DNA of 64,000 bases from Chryseobacterium polytrichastri (GCF_900142445.1 NZ_FRAV01000001.1:1-64000), one strand, 5' to 3'; numbered from the stretch's first letter, positions 1 to 9,216 are shown. Notes: generated by a model not told the origin, from the letters alone. Numbers and translations: made by a program.

Positions 1-100
1 AAGGAATATTGGTAAATACAGAGCAAGAGCAAAACCAATAGTTCCTAAAAATCAACGAAATAGCTTATGAAATACACTAACTTAATGACATTGGGGTCAA

Positions 101-1087
101 GCGCCGGCAAGACAGGCAGCTATCTTTTCAAAGATTCCGGTTGATAAAGATGCAACCACCATTAATAAAGTCTGTGCTTCAGGAATGAAAGCCACGACGT
201 TGGGCGCACAACAGATTCAGCTTGGGTTGGAGGATATTGTAGTCACTGGCGGAATGGAAAGCATGAGCAATGTTCCTCACTATTCCCATTTGCGTAATGG
301 AAAAAAATTAGGAGATTCAATCCTGACAGACGGATTGATCAAGGACGGACTTTGGGATGTATACAATGATTTCCATATGGGAAGTGCCGCCGAATTGGGC
401 GTAAAAAAATACGGACATACAAGAGAGCAGTTAGACGATTACGCTTTACATTCTTATAAAAAAGCCCAGGAAGCAACTGACAATAATAAATTTAAAAATG
501 AACTGATTTCAATATCCGTTGATGGTAAAAAAGGGAACACAGTAGTAGATAGAGATGAAGACATCGACAAACTTATTCATGAAAAAGTCTCACAACTAAA
601 ACCCGCTTTTGAAAAAGAAGGATCACTAACAGCTGCTAATTCCAGCAACCTGAATGACGGAGCCGCCGCTTTGATATTGGCATCCGCCGAAGCGGTAGAA
701 AAGCACAATCTAAAACCTTTAGCTAAAATTATTGCTTATGCAGATGCCGCTCAGGCTCCGGAATGGTTTACCACTTCGCCGTCTATTGCGATAACAAAAG
801 CATTGCAACAGGCGGGTCTTAGCTTAGAGGAAATCGATTATTTTGAAATTAATGAAGCCTATGCTTCGGTGATCTTATCCAATCAGCAGATTCTGGGCTA
901 CGACCTGAATAAAGTAAATGTATATGGCGGAGCGGTTGCACTGGGGCATCCTATCGGAGCGTCAGGAGCCAGAATCATTGTGACGTTACTCAATGTATTG
1001 CGCCAGGAAAAAGGAAGATATGGACTCGCAGCAATTTGCAACGGTGGAGGTGGTGCTTCAGCTATTATCATCGAAAATATAGACTGA
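101..1087 (+). pseudogene. Acetyl-CoA acetyltransferase (thiolase), 5' end missing
   Basis: Thiolases condense or cleave (aceto)acetyl-CoA. The reading frame shows the family from about base 101 (QAPARQAA, then INKVCASGMKA) through NEAYAS, the catalytic His in GGAVALGHPIGASGAR and the second Cys in CNGGGGASA. The nucleophilic Cys (TGT, 173-175) lies upstream of the first ATG (185), so a protein begun there could not work. No ATG, GTG or TTG lies in frame between the TGA at 86-88 and base 185, and the roughly 80 N-terminal residues expected of the family are not seen in any frame upstream. I infer a 5' deletion or frameshift, or a sequencing error near the GGGG run at 93-96. lpdA follows 59 bp downstream. 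Confidence 0.8.
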
Positions 1088-1146
1088 TATATAATTAACC
1101 ACCATCACATTTACCTAAATATAATCATCTAAAATACTATAAAGAA

Positions 1147-2550
1147 ATGGAACAATATGATTTGGCCGTAATCGGCTCAGGTCCGGGAGGCTATGTCGCT
1201 GCTATACGAAGCGCTCAATTAGGCTATAAAACGCTTCTTATTGAAAAATATGACACATTGGGAGGTGCATGTACTAATGTGGGCTGTATTCCCACAAAAA
1301 CACTATTAGACAGCACGCATCATTATCATGATGCTGTACATAAGTTTAAAGCTCACGGTATTGATCTGGATTCCGTTCAACTCAATTTTGAGCAGATGTA
1401 CAAAAGAAAAACAGAGGTTGTTCTCAAAAACACCCAAGGCTTGGATTATCTGATGAAAAAGAATAAAATAACCTGTATGCAGGGAACTGCTTCTTTTGTA
1501 GACCATTCAACTTTAAAAATAACGGCAGAGGATGAATCTTTTATAACAATTAAAGCAGACCGGTATATTATTGCTACGGGATCTAAACCTGCTTCTATTC
1601 CGGGAATTATCATTGATAAAAAAAGAATTATCTCTTCCACTGAAGCTCTATCTCTCCAAGAGCAGCCCAAAAGCATGATCATTATTGGCGGCGGTGTTAT
1701 AGGAGTAGAAATGGCTTCTATTTTTAACAGAATGGGAACTCAGGTAACCATTCTGGAATATGCCGACCAGCTGATCGCCAATATGGATCATGATTTAGGG
1801 AGTAACTTAAAGAAGATTTTAACAAAAGAAGGAATTGAAATTCATCTTCAACAGTCTGTTTATAAAGCTGAAAATGTAGGAGATTATGCAAAAGTTGGCT
1901 TTAAAGATAAAAATGGAGCGGAACAAGAGTTAGAAGCTGAGTATGTTCTGATGGCAGTCGGTCGAAAAGCCAATACCCAAAATTTAGGCCTCGAAAATAC
2001 GGATGTACAGCTGGACCAAAGAGGAATGGTTATCGTTAATGACGAACTTCAAACCAATGTCCCAAATATCTATGCCATCGGAGATGTCATCGGCGGAGCG
2101 ATGTTAGCGCACAAAGCCGAAGAAGAAGCCGTATTTGTGGTTGAAAGAATTAATGGACAAAAACCACATATTCATTATCACCGAATTCCTTCTGTAGTAT
2201 ACACTTGGCCGGAAGTGGCGTCTGTGGGTTTTACAGAAGAAGAATTAAAACAAAAAGGAGTTGAGTATACCATTGGGAAGTTTCCTTTTTCTGCCAATGC
2301 AAGAGCCCGCGCAGGAATGGATACCGAAGGTTTTGTAAAAGTATTGACAGATCCAAAATATGGCGAGTTATTGGGCGTTCACATTATTGGAGCCAGAGCA
2401 GCAGATCTTATTGCACAGGCAGTTGTGGGATTGGAGTATGAAGTAACTGCAAACGATATGGCCAGAATGTCTTATGCACATCCTACGTACGCCGAGGTAT
2501 TGAAAGAAGCCTACACTATTGCCTCAGGGCGACCTTCTCTTAATATTTAA
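1147..2550 (+). CDS. lpdA: Dihydrolipoyl dehydrogenase (E3)
   Basis: This FAD enzyme reoxidises dihydrolipoamide with NAD+ for 2-oxo-acid dehydrogenase complexes or glycine cleavage, in the cytoplasm. Visible are the N-terminal FAD Rossmann motif GSGPGGYVAAI (about residues 10-20), the redox disulphide GGACTNVGCIPTK (about 39-51), the NAD-binding GGGVIGVEMAS (about 182-192), the second FAD motif NIYAIGDV and the C-terminal His-Glu dyad in AHPTYAE. At 467 aa it has normal family length. It follows the damaged thiolase on the same strand; no E1 or E2 gene is in the window, so the complex it serves cannot be told from here. Confidence 0.95.
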   Translation: MEQYDLAVIGSGPGGYVAAIRSAQLGYKTLLIEKYDTLGGACTNVGCIPTKTLLDSTHHYHDAVHKFKAHGIDLDSVQLNFEQMYKRKTEVVLKNTQGLDYLMKKNKITCMQGTASFVDHSTLKITAEDESFITIKADRYIIATGSKPASIPGIIIDKKRIISSTEALSLQEQPKSMIIIGGGVIGVEMASIFNRMGTQVTILEYADQLIANMDHDLGSNLKKILTKEGIEIHLQQSVYKAENVGDYAKVGFKDKNGAEQELEAEYVLMAVGRKANTQNLGLENTDVQLDQRGMVIVNDELQTNVPNIYAIGDVIGGAMLAHKAEEEAVFVVERINGQKPHIHYHRIPSVVYTWPEVASVGFTEEELKQKGVEYTIGKFPFSANARARAGMDTEGFVKVLTDPKYGELLGVHIIGARAADLIAQAVVGLEYEVTANDMARMSYAHPTYAEVLKEAYTIASGRPSLNI

Positions 2551-2961
2551 AACCTCTGTGAGTTCTTATTTACGACTTAGGAAACTGAAGCGTTAAGAAA
2601 ATGAACTCTGTGAACGTTAATAAAATTCTACTGTTTGAGTGCGGGACAAATATTTATCGGAAGCAGCAATAGTAAATCCGCACGAGTTTTAGAATTTTTA
2701 GAGAGCAGATTTTATTTTTAGTGGAAGTTTCCAGTCTTGACTTTTTGTTTCCTTTTGTGTTAAGACAAAAGAAAAATAGATAAAAAAATCATAAAAAATA
2801 TTAAAACTTTTAATGATCATCTGTAATCTTATCTGATCTCATTGAAAAATTTTTGTGACCTTTGCTGAGTAGAATGCCTTAGCGCTTTTTGAATTAGAAG
2901 AACATGAACATTAAGGTAGGTATTCAAAATTTTTAAACATTTTAAGACAAAAAAACAATAC
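2551..2961. other. Gene-free stretch with degenerate dispersed repeat
   Basis: No coding frame is convincing. Around 2635-2775 lies a segment (ACTGTTTGAGTGCGG, then TTTTAGAATTTTTAGAGAGC, then TTTGTTTCCTTTTGTG and AAGACAAAAGAAAA) resembling an intergenic sequence often seen in flavobacterial genomes; that resemblance is from memory and unchecked. The closing part can fold on itself (CTTTTGTGTTAAGACAAAAG). The rest is plain AT-rich DNA. Confidence 0.4.
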
Positions 2962-3354
2962 ATGATCAAACTAAAATACATTATCCTTTACGTAGAAGAC
3001 GTACAGAAGTCGATGAACTTTTACAAAAACACCTTTGATTTCGAGATTAAATTTATCACTCCGGAAAACGATTATGGAGAATTAATTTCAGGAGAAACTA
3101 CACTTTCTTTCGCTTCGTTAGAGCTTGCGGGTTCAAATATTAAAAAAGGATTTCTGGCATCTAAAACAGTTGATAAGCCTTTCGGAATAGAGCTGGGTTT
3201 TGTAACCGATGACGTAAAAGCTTTAGTTGAAAAATCTATAGCCAATGGCGCTTCCTTATACGAAGAAATCACCGTAAAACCTTGGGGGCAAACAACGGCT
3301 TATATAAAGGATATTGATAATTATTTAGTTGAGATCTGCACAGAAATTCAATAA
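2962..3354 (+). CDS. VOC family (glyoxalase/bleomycin-resistance fold) protein
   Basis: This is a single 130-aa vicinal-oxygen-chelate domain. It has paired beta-alpha-beta-beta units: an N-terminal half beginning KYIILYVEDVQKSMNFYKN and a C-terminal half with VKPWGQTTAYIKDIDNYLVEI. The closing Glu in LVEICTE sits where many members bind metal. Such proteins act as small glyoxalases, dioxygenases or antibiotic binders, usually as dimers; the substrate cannot be inferred. It stands alone, with a strong hairpin terminator 62 bp after its stop. Confidence 0.85.
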   Translation: MIKLKYIILYVEDVQKSMNFYKNTFDFEIKFITPENDYGELISGETTLSFASLELAGSNIKKGFLASKTVDKPFGIELGFVTDDVKALVEKSIANGASLYEEITVKPWGQTTAYIKDIDNYLVEICTEIQ

Positions 3355-3415
3355 AATACTATTTCGCCAATAGTAAGTTACCCAACATGCAATAGATGGT
3401 GTGGTAAAATAATGA

Positions 3416-3454
3416 GTGTGTTTCGTCATATCCAATACAACGAAACACACTTTT
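3416..3454 (+). terminator. Hairpin terminator after VOC gene
   Basis: GTGTGTTTCGT (3416-3426) pairs perfectly with ACGAAACACAC (3440-3450), an 11-bp stem followed by TTTTGTGTTT. It sits between the VOC gene (+) and the convergent RidA-like gene, and probably ends the VOC transcript. Confidence 0.75.
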
Positions 3455-3473
3455 GTGTTTACTGTCAGTCAGA

Positions 3474-3869
3474 CTATATTCCTACTACAGCAGTAACTTC
3501 TATTTCAATAATTACATCGCTTCTAAATAAACCTTTTACTTCTACAAGTGTGCTTGCGGGCGGATTATCTAAATTAATAAATTGATCTCTGGCTTCTCTG
3601 TATCCTGCGATTTGCGAAATATCAGAAATGAAAATCCCGAGTTTTACAATATCATTAAGGCTGGCATTACAGGTTTCTAAAATATCTTTGATGTTTTCAA
3701 AAATTTGAATCGTTTGCGTTTTTACATCATGACCCACTAGTTCCCCTTGCTTGTTGAGTGGAATTTGCCCCGACAGGATAATCATCTTCTGATGCCCCAA
3801 TGGAATCTCTACGGCTTGTGACAACCCTTTTATCGTAAATACTTTTTCTGAATTTTTAAACTGTAACAT
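3474..3869 (-). CDS. RidA/YjgF-family protein lacking the usual Arg
   Basis: RidA proteins hydrolyse reactive enamine/imine intermediates. The 131-aa frame from the ATG at 3869 has family length and landmarks: VEIPLGHQKMIILSGQIPLN near the start, NDIVKLGIFISDI, and PPASTLVEVKGLF-IEIEVTAVV at the end. The frame stays open to 4046, but that start would overlap the divergent AraC gene and add 59 residues absent from the family, so 3869 is chosen. In archetypal RidA the PARxxVEV motif carries an Arg that holds the substrate carboxylate; here it reads PASTLVEV (Ser). This suggests a Rid subgroup with another ligand rather than classical imine deaminase activity. Confidence 0.85.
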   Translation of the reverse strand: MLQFKNSEKVFTIKGLSQAVEIPLGHQKMIILSGQIPLNKQGELVGHDVKTQTIQIFENIKDILETCNASLNDIVKLGIFISDISQIAGYREARDQFINLDNPPASTLVEVKGLFRSDVIIEIEVTAVVGI

Positions 3870-4016
3870 AATTGAATGAATTAATTTTCTGCAAAATTCT
3901 ACTATATTCAGCGGAATGAGATTGCTTACCATGCCATATTTCATGACTATTTGTGTCAACAGGAAAAGAGGGTTATGATTGGTGAATAGATTTTCTATTT
4001 TTGTAAAAAATCCTAC

Positions 4017-4898
4017 ATGAACGTTGTAAAACAAATAGCAGATCAAGATTCATTTCCGGGAACACATATTATCTTAACATCAAAGGGGATAGGTACCATA
4101 GAGATTTGTCGCCAACAACATACCACCCCTTTTCATAAGCAGAATATGTTGAAAGAACATTTTCTGTTATTTGCAATGGAAGGGGTGAATGAATTGCGCA
4201 TTGGAAACCAACTCTTTTCTTTAAAAAAGGGCGATATGTTATTGATAAAAAAAGCGACGTATGTTGAGATCATAAAAAGTGGTAATGCCCTCAATAACTT
4301 TATGTATGAGAGTGTTTCTTTCACTTTGAAGAAAGACATCATTATTGATTTTATTAAATTGATTCAAACAGATGATTATTTAGGAAAGCCCGTTCCGGAT
4401 GATGAAGTAATCGTTCATTCTTACGGTGGGAGATTGCAATCCTTCTTAGCATCATTACAACCTTATTTTGATGATAATGAAAATATAAAAACAGAATTAT
4501 TTAAGCTTAAAATTTTAGAATTGCTGTTTGACCTTTCACAGGAAAATCCAAGATTTTTACAACAATTGATTCATCTTAACCGGTATGAAACCAGAGATTT
4601 GGTAAAAACGATGGAAGCGTATTGCTTTCAACCACATACCCTTCAGGAGTTGGCGCATATTTCAGGAAGAAGTTTGTCCAGCTTCCGCCGGGAGTTTGAA
4701 TCTCTTTATCATCGTTCACCTGCGAAATGGATACAGGAAAAGAGATTACAAAAAGCCAAAGATTTACTCCTTTCTACCCAGCTTACTATTGCTAATGTTT
4801 GTGATGAAGTAGGCTATGAAAATGTATCACATTTCTCCCGTTTGTATAAAAGTCACTTCGGATTCAGCCCGAGTGAAACCAAAAAGCAACTACTGTGA
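4017..4898 (+). CDS. AraC-family transcriptional regulator
   Basis: At 293 aa it has an N-terminal cupin-like sensing region (NELRIGNQLFSLKKGDMLLIKK) and a C-terminal double helix-turn-helix of about 100 residues (LQELAHISGRSLSSFRREFESLYHRSPAKWI, then IANVCDEVGYENVSHFSRLYKSHFGFSPSE). The second helix-turn-helix matches the AraC signature closely. It is divergent from the RidA-like gene with 147 bp between start codons, an arrangement in which an AraC regulator often controls its neighbour; that link is inferred. The inducer is unknown. Confidence 0.9.
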   Translation: MNVVKQIADQDSFPGTHIILTSKGIGTIEICRQQHTTPFHKQNMLKEHFLLFAMEGVNELRIGNQLFSLKKGDMLLIKKATYVEIIKSGNALNNFMYESVSFTLKKDIIIDFIKLIQTDDYLGKPVPDDEVIVHSYGGRLQSFLASLQPYFDDNENIKTELFKLKILELLFDLSQENPRFLQQLIHLNRYETRDLVKTMEAYCFQPHTLQELAHISGRSLSSFRREFESLYHRSPAKWIQEKRLQKAKDLLLSTQLTIANVCDEVGYENVSHFSRLYKSHFGFSPSETKKQLL

Positions 4899-4994
4899 TA
4901 CGATCTATTTTATTTAACTTGAACGGATTGAAAAATCTATTTATAGAGAAACAACGAATTAGGTAAAAAGTAGTAATTAAAAATTCAATAAAAC

Positions 4995-5885
4995 ATGAAA
5001 CACCATTTTGCAGATTTATTATACCGTGAAGACGAGTATTGGACAATTGTTCCGAATAATGAAAGGTACGCCTATTCTATAGAAAGAGAAACTACAGATC
5101 TGGGAAGCGCTAGAATATTGACGATCAGTAAGAATAATGAAAATTGGCGACAGATCTTCCAATGTCCGAATCTGGAGGAACTTACGCTTTATGATCCAAG
5201 CAAAGAACAGGTAGAAGCTATAAAAGAACTCACCCAGCTTACAAGATTAAGGCTTTCTTTTTTCAGGGCAAAAGACATAGAGTTTATCGAAAATTTAAAA
5301 AATCTAGAAGAGGTTGTTTTTGAATATGTTTCGGGATTCTCTGATCTTTCACCCCTTCAGAAATTAGCAAAGCTAAAATCAGTTCATTTTGAAAACCTGC
5401 GTAGGGTTTCAAACTTCGACGGATTGAAAGGAATTAACAGTTTACGGTATATGCATATTGACGGCACCCTCGACTGGAGCCAGCCGATTGACAATTTTTC
5501 TTTTTTAGAAGGCTTACCTAATCTGGAAATGCTGAGCCTTGGATTTGTGATTAATAAAACAGAATTTCCGGCTCTTTTATCAGTTTTAAAATTAAAGAAA
5601 CTCAAGAGATTGCGTATTGGAATGGCAACATTTCATGCTAAAGAATATGCATTTTTAAATAAAGCATTGCCGAATGTTATCAAAGGCTATACAGAGGAGG
5701 AAACTTCATGGTCTGCTTACTACCAAAAGAATAGTAATAATGGAGATATCTATTTTCTGGGTAAAGGATCACGAACCATAAAATCTACTGCTTCTAATGC
5801 AGCAGAGAAAAAAGAAGCTGCTGTTAACCAATTTGAAATCTATGAAAGAGAAGCTGAAGAAACTCTTAAACCTTATCTACTTTAA
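4995..5885 (+). CDS. Leucine-rich-repeat-like protein, function unknown
   Basis: I do not recognise this as a named family. From about residue 55 to 215 it contains irregular leucine-rich repeats: NLEELTLYD, LTRLRLSFFR, NLEEVVFEYV, KLKSVHFENL, SLRYMHIDG, NLEMLSLGF, KLKRLRIGM, spaced about 22-25 residues apart. This predicts a curved binding surface. There is no signal peptide or membrane segment, so it is probably cytoplasmic. The C-terminus (about 245-296) is polar and may be helical. The next gene starts 2 bp after its stop, so the two are almost certainly co-expressed and perhaps partners. Confidence 0.75.
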   Translation: MKHHFADLLYREDEYWTIVPNNERYAYSIERETTDLGSARILTISKNNENWRQIFQCPNLEELTLYDPSKEQVEAIKELTQLTRLRLSFFRAKDIEFIENLKNLEEVVFEYVSGFSDLSPLQKLAKLKSVHFENLRRVSNFDGLKGINSLRYMHIDGTLDWSQPIDNFSFLEGLPNLEMLSLGFVINKTEFPALLSVLKLKKLKRLRIGMATFHAKEYAFLNKALPNVIKGYTEEETSWSAYYQKNSNNGDIYFLGKGSRTIKSTASNAAEKKEAAVNQFEIYEREAEETLKPYLL

Positions 5886-5887
5886 AT

Positions 5888-6820
5888 ATGAACATCAAAG
5901 AACATTGGAGAATAAAACTTAAGAATGCAGTTTTTGGGAGTATAAAACCAGAGATTGATCCTTTTGATGATACGCATTTTTATATAAGTGATGGTTGGGG
6001 ATCTTCATTTCCTTCGATGAAACTGAGAAAGCTTACTCTTGAAACGGGCGATGAGGTCAATAGCATTTCCATTAAAAATTCTGTCCGTTGTTTATATTGG
6101 AATGAGAATCAAAAAGATCTTTTTGCGGTTTCTGACAATACCATATTTCAGATAGACAGAACTCGTTTTACTATTGAAAAGAAGTTGAAAAAAGGAGTTC
6201 CAAAATACAGTGATTACATCAATTCGGATGATAAAGATATTTTACTGATGATGAATTTCAGTTCAAGTGTTCTGAATATTTATAATTGTACTACGGAGAC
6301 CTCAACAAAAAAGAAAGTGAAATCTTGCAGAGGAATCAGCAAAGAAAGTGAAAACAGTTTTCTTATTTTCTGTGGACATTATGGTTTTGTGATGAGGTAT
6401 GATCTTAGAAAAAATAAAACAGAAGAAGTGCTGAAAACAGAAATCTACCGAAATGTGATTCATAAGAAATCGGGGAAGTTTTATCTTCAATGTGGAATTT
6501 TAGAACCTGCTACAGAAACAAAACATGAAAGAATAGAACCTATTCCAAAGCTTATCATCTATCAGTCTTTGGAGGATAAAGCTCCATTTACATTAGAATT
6601 AGATTTCCATTTTACCGATTTTTTAGTCTCTGAAGATGAAAAACTGATCTATTTCTATGAAGACAATAGGGTATGGGTATATTCTTTAGAGCATAAAAAG
6701 ATAGAAAATCATTTCATTTTTGAAGAAAACATAAGAATTCTACAAATTTTCGATAAACAAAGAAAAATATTAGCCTATCCTTATGATGATGTAAAAGCTC
6801 TGATATGCTGGACGTTCTGA
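5888..6820 (+). CDS. Uncharacterised beta-propeller-like protein
   Basis: This 310-aa protein is translationally close-coupled (2-bp gap) to the leucine-rich-repeat gene upstream. It has recurring beta-rich blades with aromatic/acidic turns (HFYISDGWGSS, LYWNENQKDLFAVSDNTIFQIDR, LLMMNFSSSVLNIYNC, FLIFCGHYGFVMRYDLRKN, LIYFYEDNRVWVYSLEHKKI), suggesting a WD40- or YVTN-like propeller. There is no signal peptide. No catalytic motif was seen. The blade count and fold are inferred from pattern only. Confidence 0.65.
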   Translation: MNIKEHWRIKLKNAVFGSIKPEIDPFDDTHFYISDGWGSSFPSMKLRKLTLETGDEVNSISIKNSVRCLYWNENQKDLFAVSDNTIFQIDRTRFTIEKKLKKGVPKYSDYINSDDKDILLMMNFSSSVLNIYNCTTETSTKKKVKSCRGISKESENSFLIFCGHYGFVMRYDLRKNKTEEVLKTEIYRNVIHKKSGKFYLQCGILEPATETKHERIEPIPKLIIYQSLEDKAPFTLELDFHFTDFLVSEDEKLIYFYEDNRVWVYSLEHKKIENHFIFEENIRILQIFDKQRKILAYPYDDVKALICWTF

Positions 6821-6916
6821 TTCAATAATCGTCTGTACAAAAGATGTTTTTAAGTAAATCACAATAAACTGATAAATGTCAGCATCTTTATTATTTTTAT
6901 TAAGTCTAAATAAATA

Positions 6917-6924
6917 TAAATTTG
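6917..6924 (+). promoter_or_regulatory. Putative -7 promoter element (TAAATTTG)
   Basis: TAAATTTG matches the Bacteroidota TAnnTTTG -7 consensus and lies 21 bp before the ATG of the GEVED protein, implying a short leader. No clear -33 TTTG is present. Confidence 0.5.
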
Positions 6925-6945
6925 TCTCAATAAAAATAACTATTA

Positions 6946-8241
6946 ATGAAGAAGACTTTTATCCTTTCTGCTGTTGCATTTTGCGCTCTTGTTGAAGCTC
7001 AATATTGTTCACCTACGTTTCAATATGGTGCAGACAGCAACATGATTACCAATGTTACTTTTGGAAGTATCAATAATACCTCTCCGTTTCAAGCTGGAAC
7101 AACACCTGTTTATGAAAATTTCACTTCGAAATCTACAGATGTACAATCAGGGGTAAGTTACCCGATTTCCGTAAAAGGACCTTCAGGAACATTTCCGAGT
7201 GATGTGGTAGTGTTTATTGATTTTAACCAAAACGGAAATTTCAATGATGCAGGAGAAAGTTTTTACATCGGTCGTTTGGCGGCGGCTAATCCTGCTAATG
7301 CATTTACTGTTACGGCAAATATTGCCATCCCAAGCAATGCAACTGCTGGAGCTACAAGAATGAGAGTTCTTAAAAATAGTAATACAGCAGCGTATTCCAA
7401 TCCCAATGCTCCGAACACAATCAATACAGCTTGTGATACGAATTTAAGAGCAGGACAAACAGAAGATTACACCGTTAATATTATCGGAAATACATCAGTA
7501 TTCCCTGCGCCTTATTGCGGAGATGAAAATATTACAAGTCTTACCGTTAGCGAAATTACCAAAGTAGAATTCGCAGGCCTTACCAAAAACAGTCCGATTA
7601 ACGGTTCTTCTACAACAATAGAAAACTTTATCAGCACTGTATTTGACGTTAACCGAGGAGGTTCTTATCCTATCTCTGTAACAGGAGGAACTCACGGACA
7701 AACTACGGTTTCAGCGTATGCTTACATCGATTTTAACCATAACAATATTTTCGATGATAACGAAAAATTCAATCTGGGGTATTTAGACAATTCAAATCCG
7801 GTTCCGAATGAGCAATCCGGTATCACTTCAGGTACTATTGCAATTCCTGCTGATGCATTGTTGGGCCCAACCCGTTTCAGATTGGTAAAAGCGTATGAAT
7901 CCAGCTCATGGATGGGAACATTAGAAAATTTACCATGTCCAAAAAACTGGTTCATTGGTCAGGTAGAAGATTACACCATCAATGTACAATCATCAAGTCT
8001 TTCTACAAGAGAAGTGGCTAAAGAATCATCAAAGATATATCCAAACCCAACAACAGGTTTAGTTTATATTAAAACAAATGAAAAGGTAGAGAAATTTGAA
8101 GTCTACAATATATCTGGACAAAAGTTATCAGAAGGAAATTCTACAACCATCAATATCAGTGATTTTGTTCCGGGAACTTATTTAATTAAAATTCAGACGA
8201 ACAACAAAAAAATAAGTACAGAAAAAATAATTAAACAGTAA
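6946..8241 (+). CDS. Secreted GEVED-domain protein with T9SS type A sorting domain
   Basis: This 431-aa protein begins with a signal peptide (MKKTFILSAVAFCALVEAQ). Two GEVED-type modules follow; each has a calcium-site-like aspartate loop (FIDFNQNGNFNDAGE; YIDFNHNNIFDDNEK) and ends in GQTEDYTVNI or GQVEDYTINV. The last 70 residues are a T9SS type A sorting domain (KIYPNPTTGLVYI ... GTYLIKI ... EKIIKQ). It is therefore expected to cross the outer membrane through the type IX machinery, of which PorQ is encoded at 62.5 kb. No catalytic domain is present; adhesive or matrix-binding roles are plausible. An intrinsic terminator follows. Confidence 0.92.
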   Translation: MKKTFILSAVAFCALVEAQYCSPTFQYGADSNMITNVTFGSINNTSPFQAGTTPVYENFTSKSTDVQSGVSYPISVKGPSGTFPSDVVVFIDFNQNGNFNDAGESFYIGRLAAANPANAFTVTANIAIPSNATAGATRMRVLKNSNTAAYSNPNAPNTINTACDTNLRAGQTEDYTVNIIGNTSVFPAPYCGDENITSLTVSEITKVEFAGLTKNSPINGSSTTIENFISTVFDVNRGGSYPISVTGGTHGQTTVSAYAYIDFNHNNIFDDNEKFNLGYLDNSNPVPNEQSGITSGTIAIPADALLGPTRFRLVKAYESSSWMGTLENLPCPKNWFIGQVEDYTINVQSSSLSTREVAKESSKIYPNPTTGLVYIKTNEKVEKFEVYNISGQKLSEGNSTTINISDFVPGTYLIKIQTNNKKISTEKIIKQ

Positions 8242-8284
8242 AACACATATCTAATCATATCCATATCAATTTTTGTTTTTTTCT

Positions 8285-8314
8285 AACCGACAGGCTATAT
8301 CTGTCGGTTTTTTT
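8285..8314 (+). terminator. Intrinsic terminator after GEVED gene
   Basis: AACCGACAG (8285-8293) pairs perfectly with CTGTCGGTT (8301-8309), followed directly by a T run. It begins 43 bp after the GEVED stop codon. Confidence 0.9.
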
Positions 8315-8364
8315 GTGGGCAGGATGCAGTACAGTTTTAATAAAGGCTTAGAGCCTGTGATAAT

Positions 8365-8486
8365 TTTAGATAACCATTGATTGATGAAAGTCTTAAACCA
8401 TTAAGAGTAATTTAGTTATTAAGGAAAATTAAGAAAATCCACGGATTTCCTTAAGCGGGTCGTCATAAAGCAAAGCTCAAAACTTA
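8365..8486. repeat. Dispersed repeat, copy A
   Basis: This 122-bp segment (from TTTAGATAACCATTGATTG to AAGCTCAAAACTTA) recurs at 8825-8946 in the same orientation and with no indel, differing at only a few bases. A more diverged relative is at 21187. The internal GGAAAATTAAGAAAATCC and GGATTTCCTTAA parts can pair. It is noncoding. Confidence 0.85.
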
Positions 8487-8598
8487 GAGCCTGTTTAGAT
8501 TTTACTCAATAATTTTTATACATCTAGTTATCAGTTGTTTATTTTCATCAACAATACTCAATAGATGATGTTTGAAATTATTTTTTGATTAAAAATAT

Positions 8599-8765
8599 TA
8601 ACGCAAAGTTGATGAATAATTTTGCTTTATTCTAAGTGAGCAAAGTGATGCGACTTCGTCGCTGATGAAGCAGTATGCTTATCCATACGCTTCGACGAAT
8701 CAACTTAGTTGATTCTATCCTTTGCTCCCTGAAAACATACATAATGAAGCTAAAGCTTTGCGTTA
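8599..8765. repeat. MITE-like element between repeat copies
   Basis: The stretch is bounded by TAACGCAAAG (8599-8608) and its exact reverse complement CTTTGCGTTA (8756-8765). It holds further short inverted pieces (GCTTCGACGAATCAACTTAG) and no open frame. It lies between repeat copies A and B, so the 975-bp gap from 8242 to 9216 consists mostly of repeats. The ends are too short to prove past mobility. Confidence 0.5.
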
Positions 8766-8824
8766 GAAAAATAGGTCATCAGTACATTGTCTTTTAAATC
8801 AAAAAAAATCCTTAAAGAATATGA

Positions 8825-8980
8825 TTTAGATAACCATTGATTGATGAAAGTTTTAAACCATTAAGAGTAATTTAGTTGTTAAGGAAAATTAAGAAAACCC
8901 ACGGATTTCCTTAAGCGGGTCGTCTTAAAGCAAAGCTCAAAACTTAATATTCTAAAAACCTTAAAAGAACCTTAACGGTG
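8825..8980. repeat. Dispersed repeat, copy B
   Basis: Bases 8825-8946 match copy A. A further tail (TTAATATTCTAAAAACCTTAA and on to about 8980) is shared with copy C at 21187-21303 but not with copy A. So B is the fullest copy of this small noncoding family in the window. Confidence 0.8.
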
Positions 8981-9216
8981 AAAAAATAAGAATTACTAAA
9001 AATAAAAGCAGTCAATTATTTATGCAAGGTGAAAGTGAAAAACTAAACAACCTCTTAAAGATATTGATTCAATACTTTGCTTCTTGACATTTTTCAAATA
9101 ATTGAAGTTTTCAATCTGAATATCCAATCGTAGTTCTACTACAATTTCTCAAATTTAACATCAAAACTAAGGTTTAAGAAATCTTTTTTCATTAATTTTA
9201 TCATATAACACACTCG

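Noticed and set aside
1..100. Attempt to read the first 100 bases as the thiolase N-terminus
   Set aside because: All three forward frames are interrupted by stops and none shows the expected N-terminal thiolase motifs.
3870..4046. 59-codon N-terminal extension of the RidA-like gene
   Set aside because: It would overlap the divergent AraC start and has no RidA homology; the ATG at 3869 gives normal family length.
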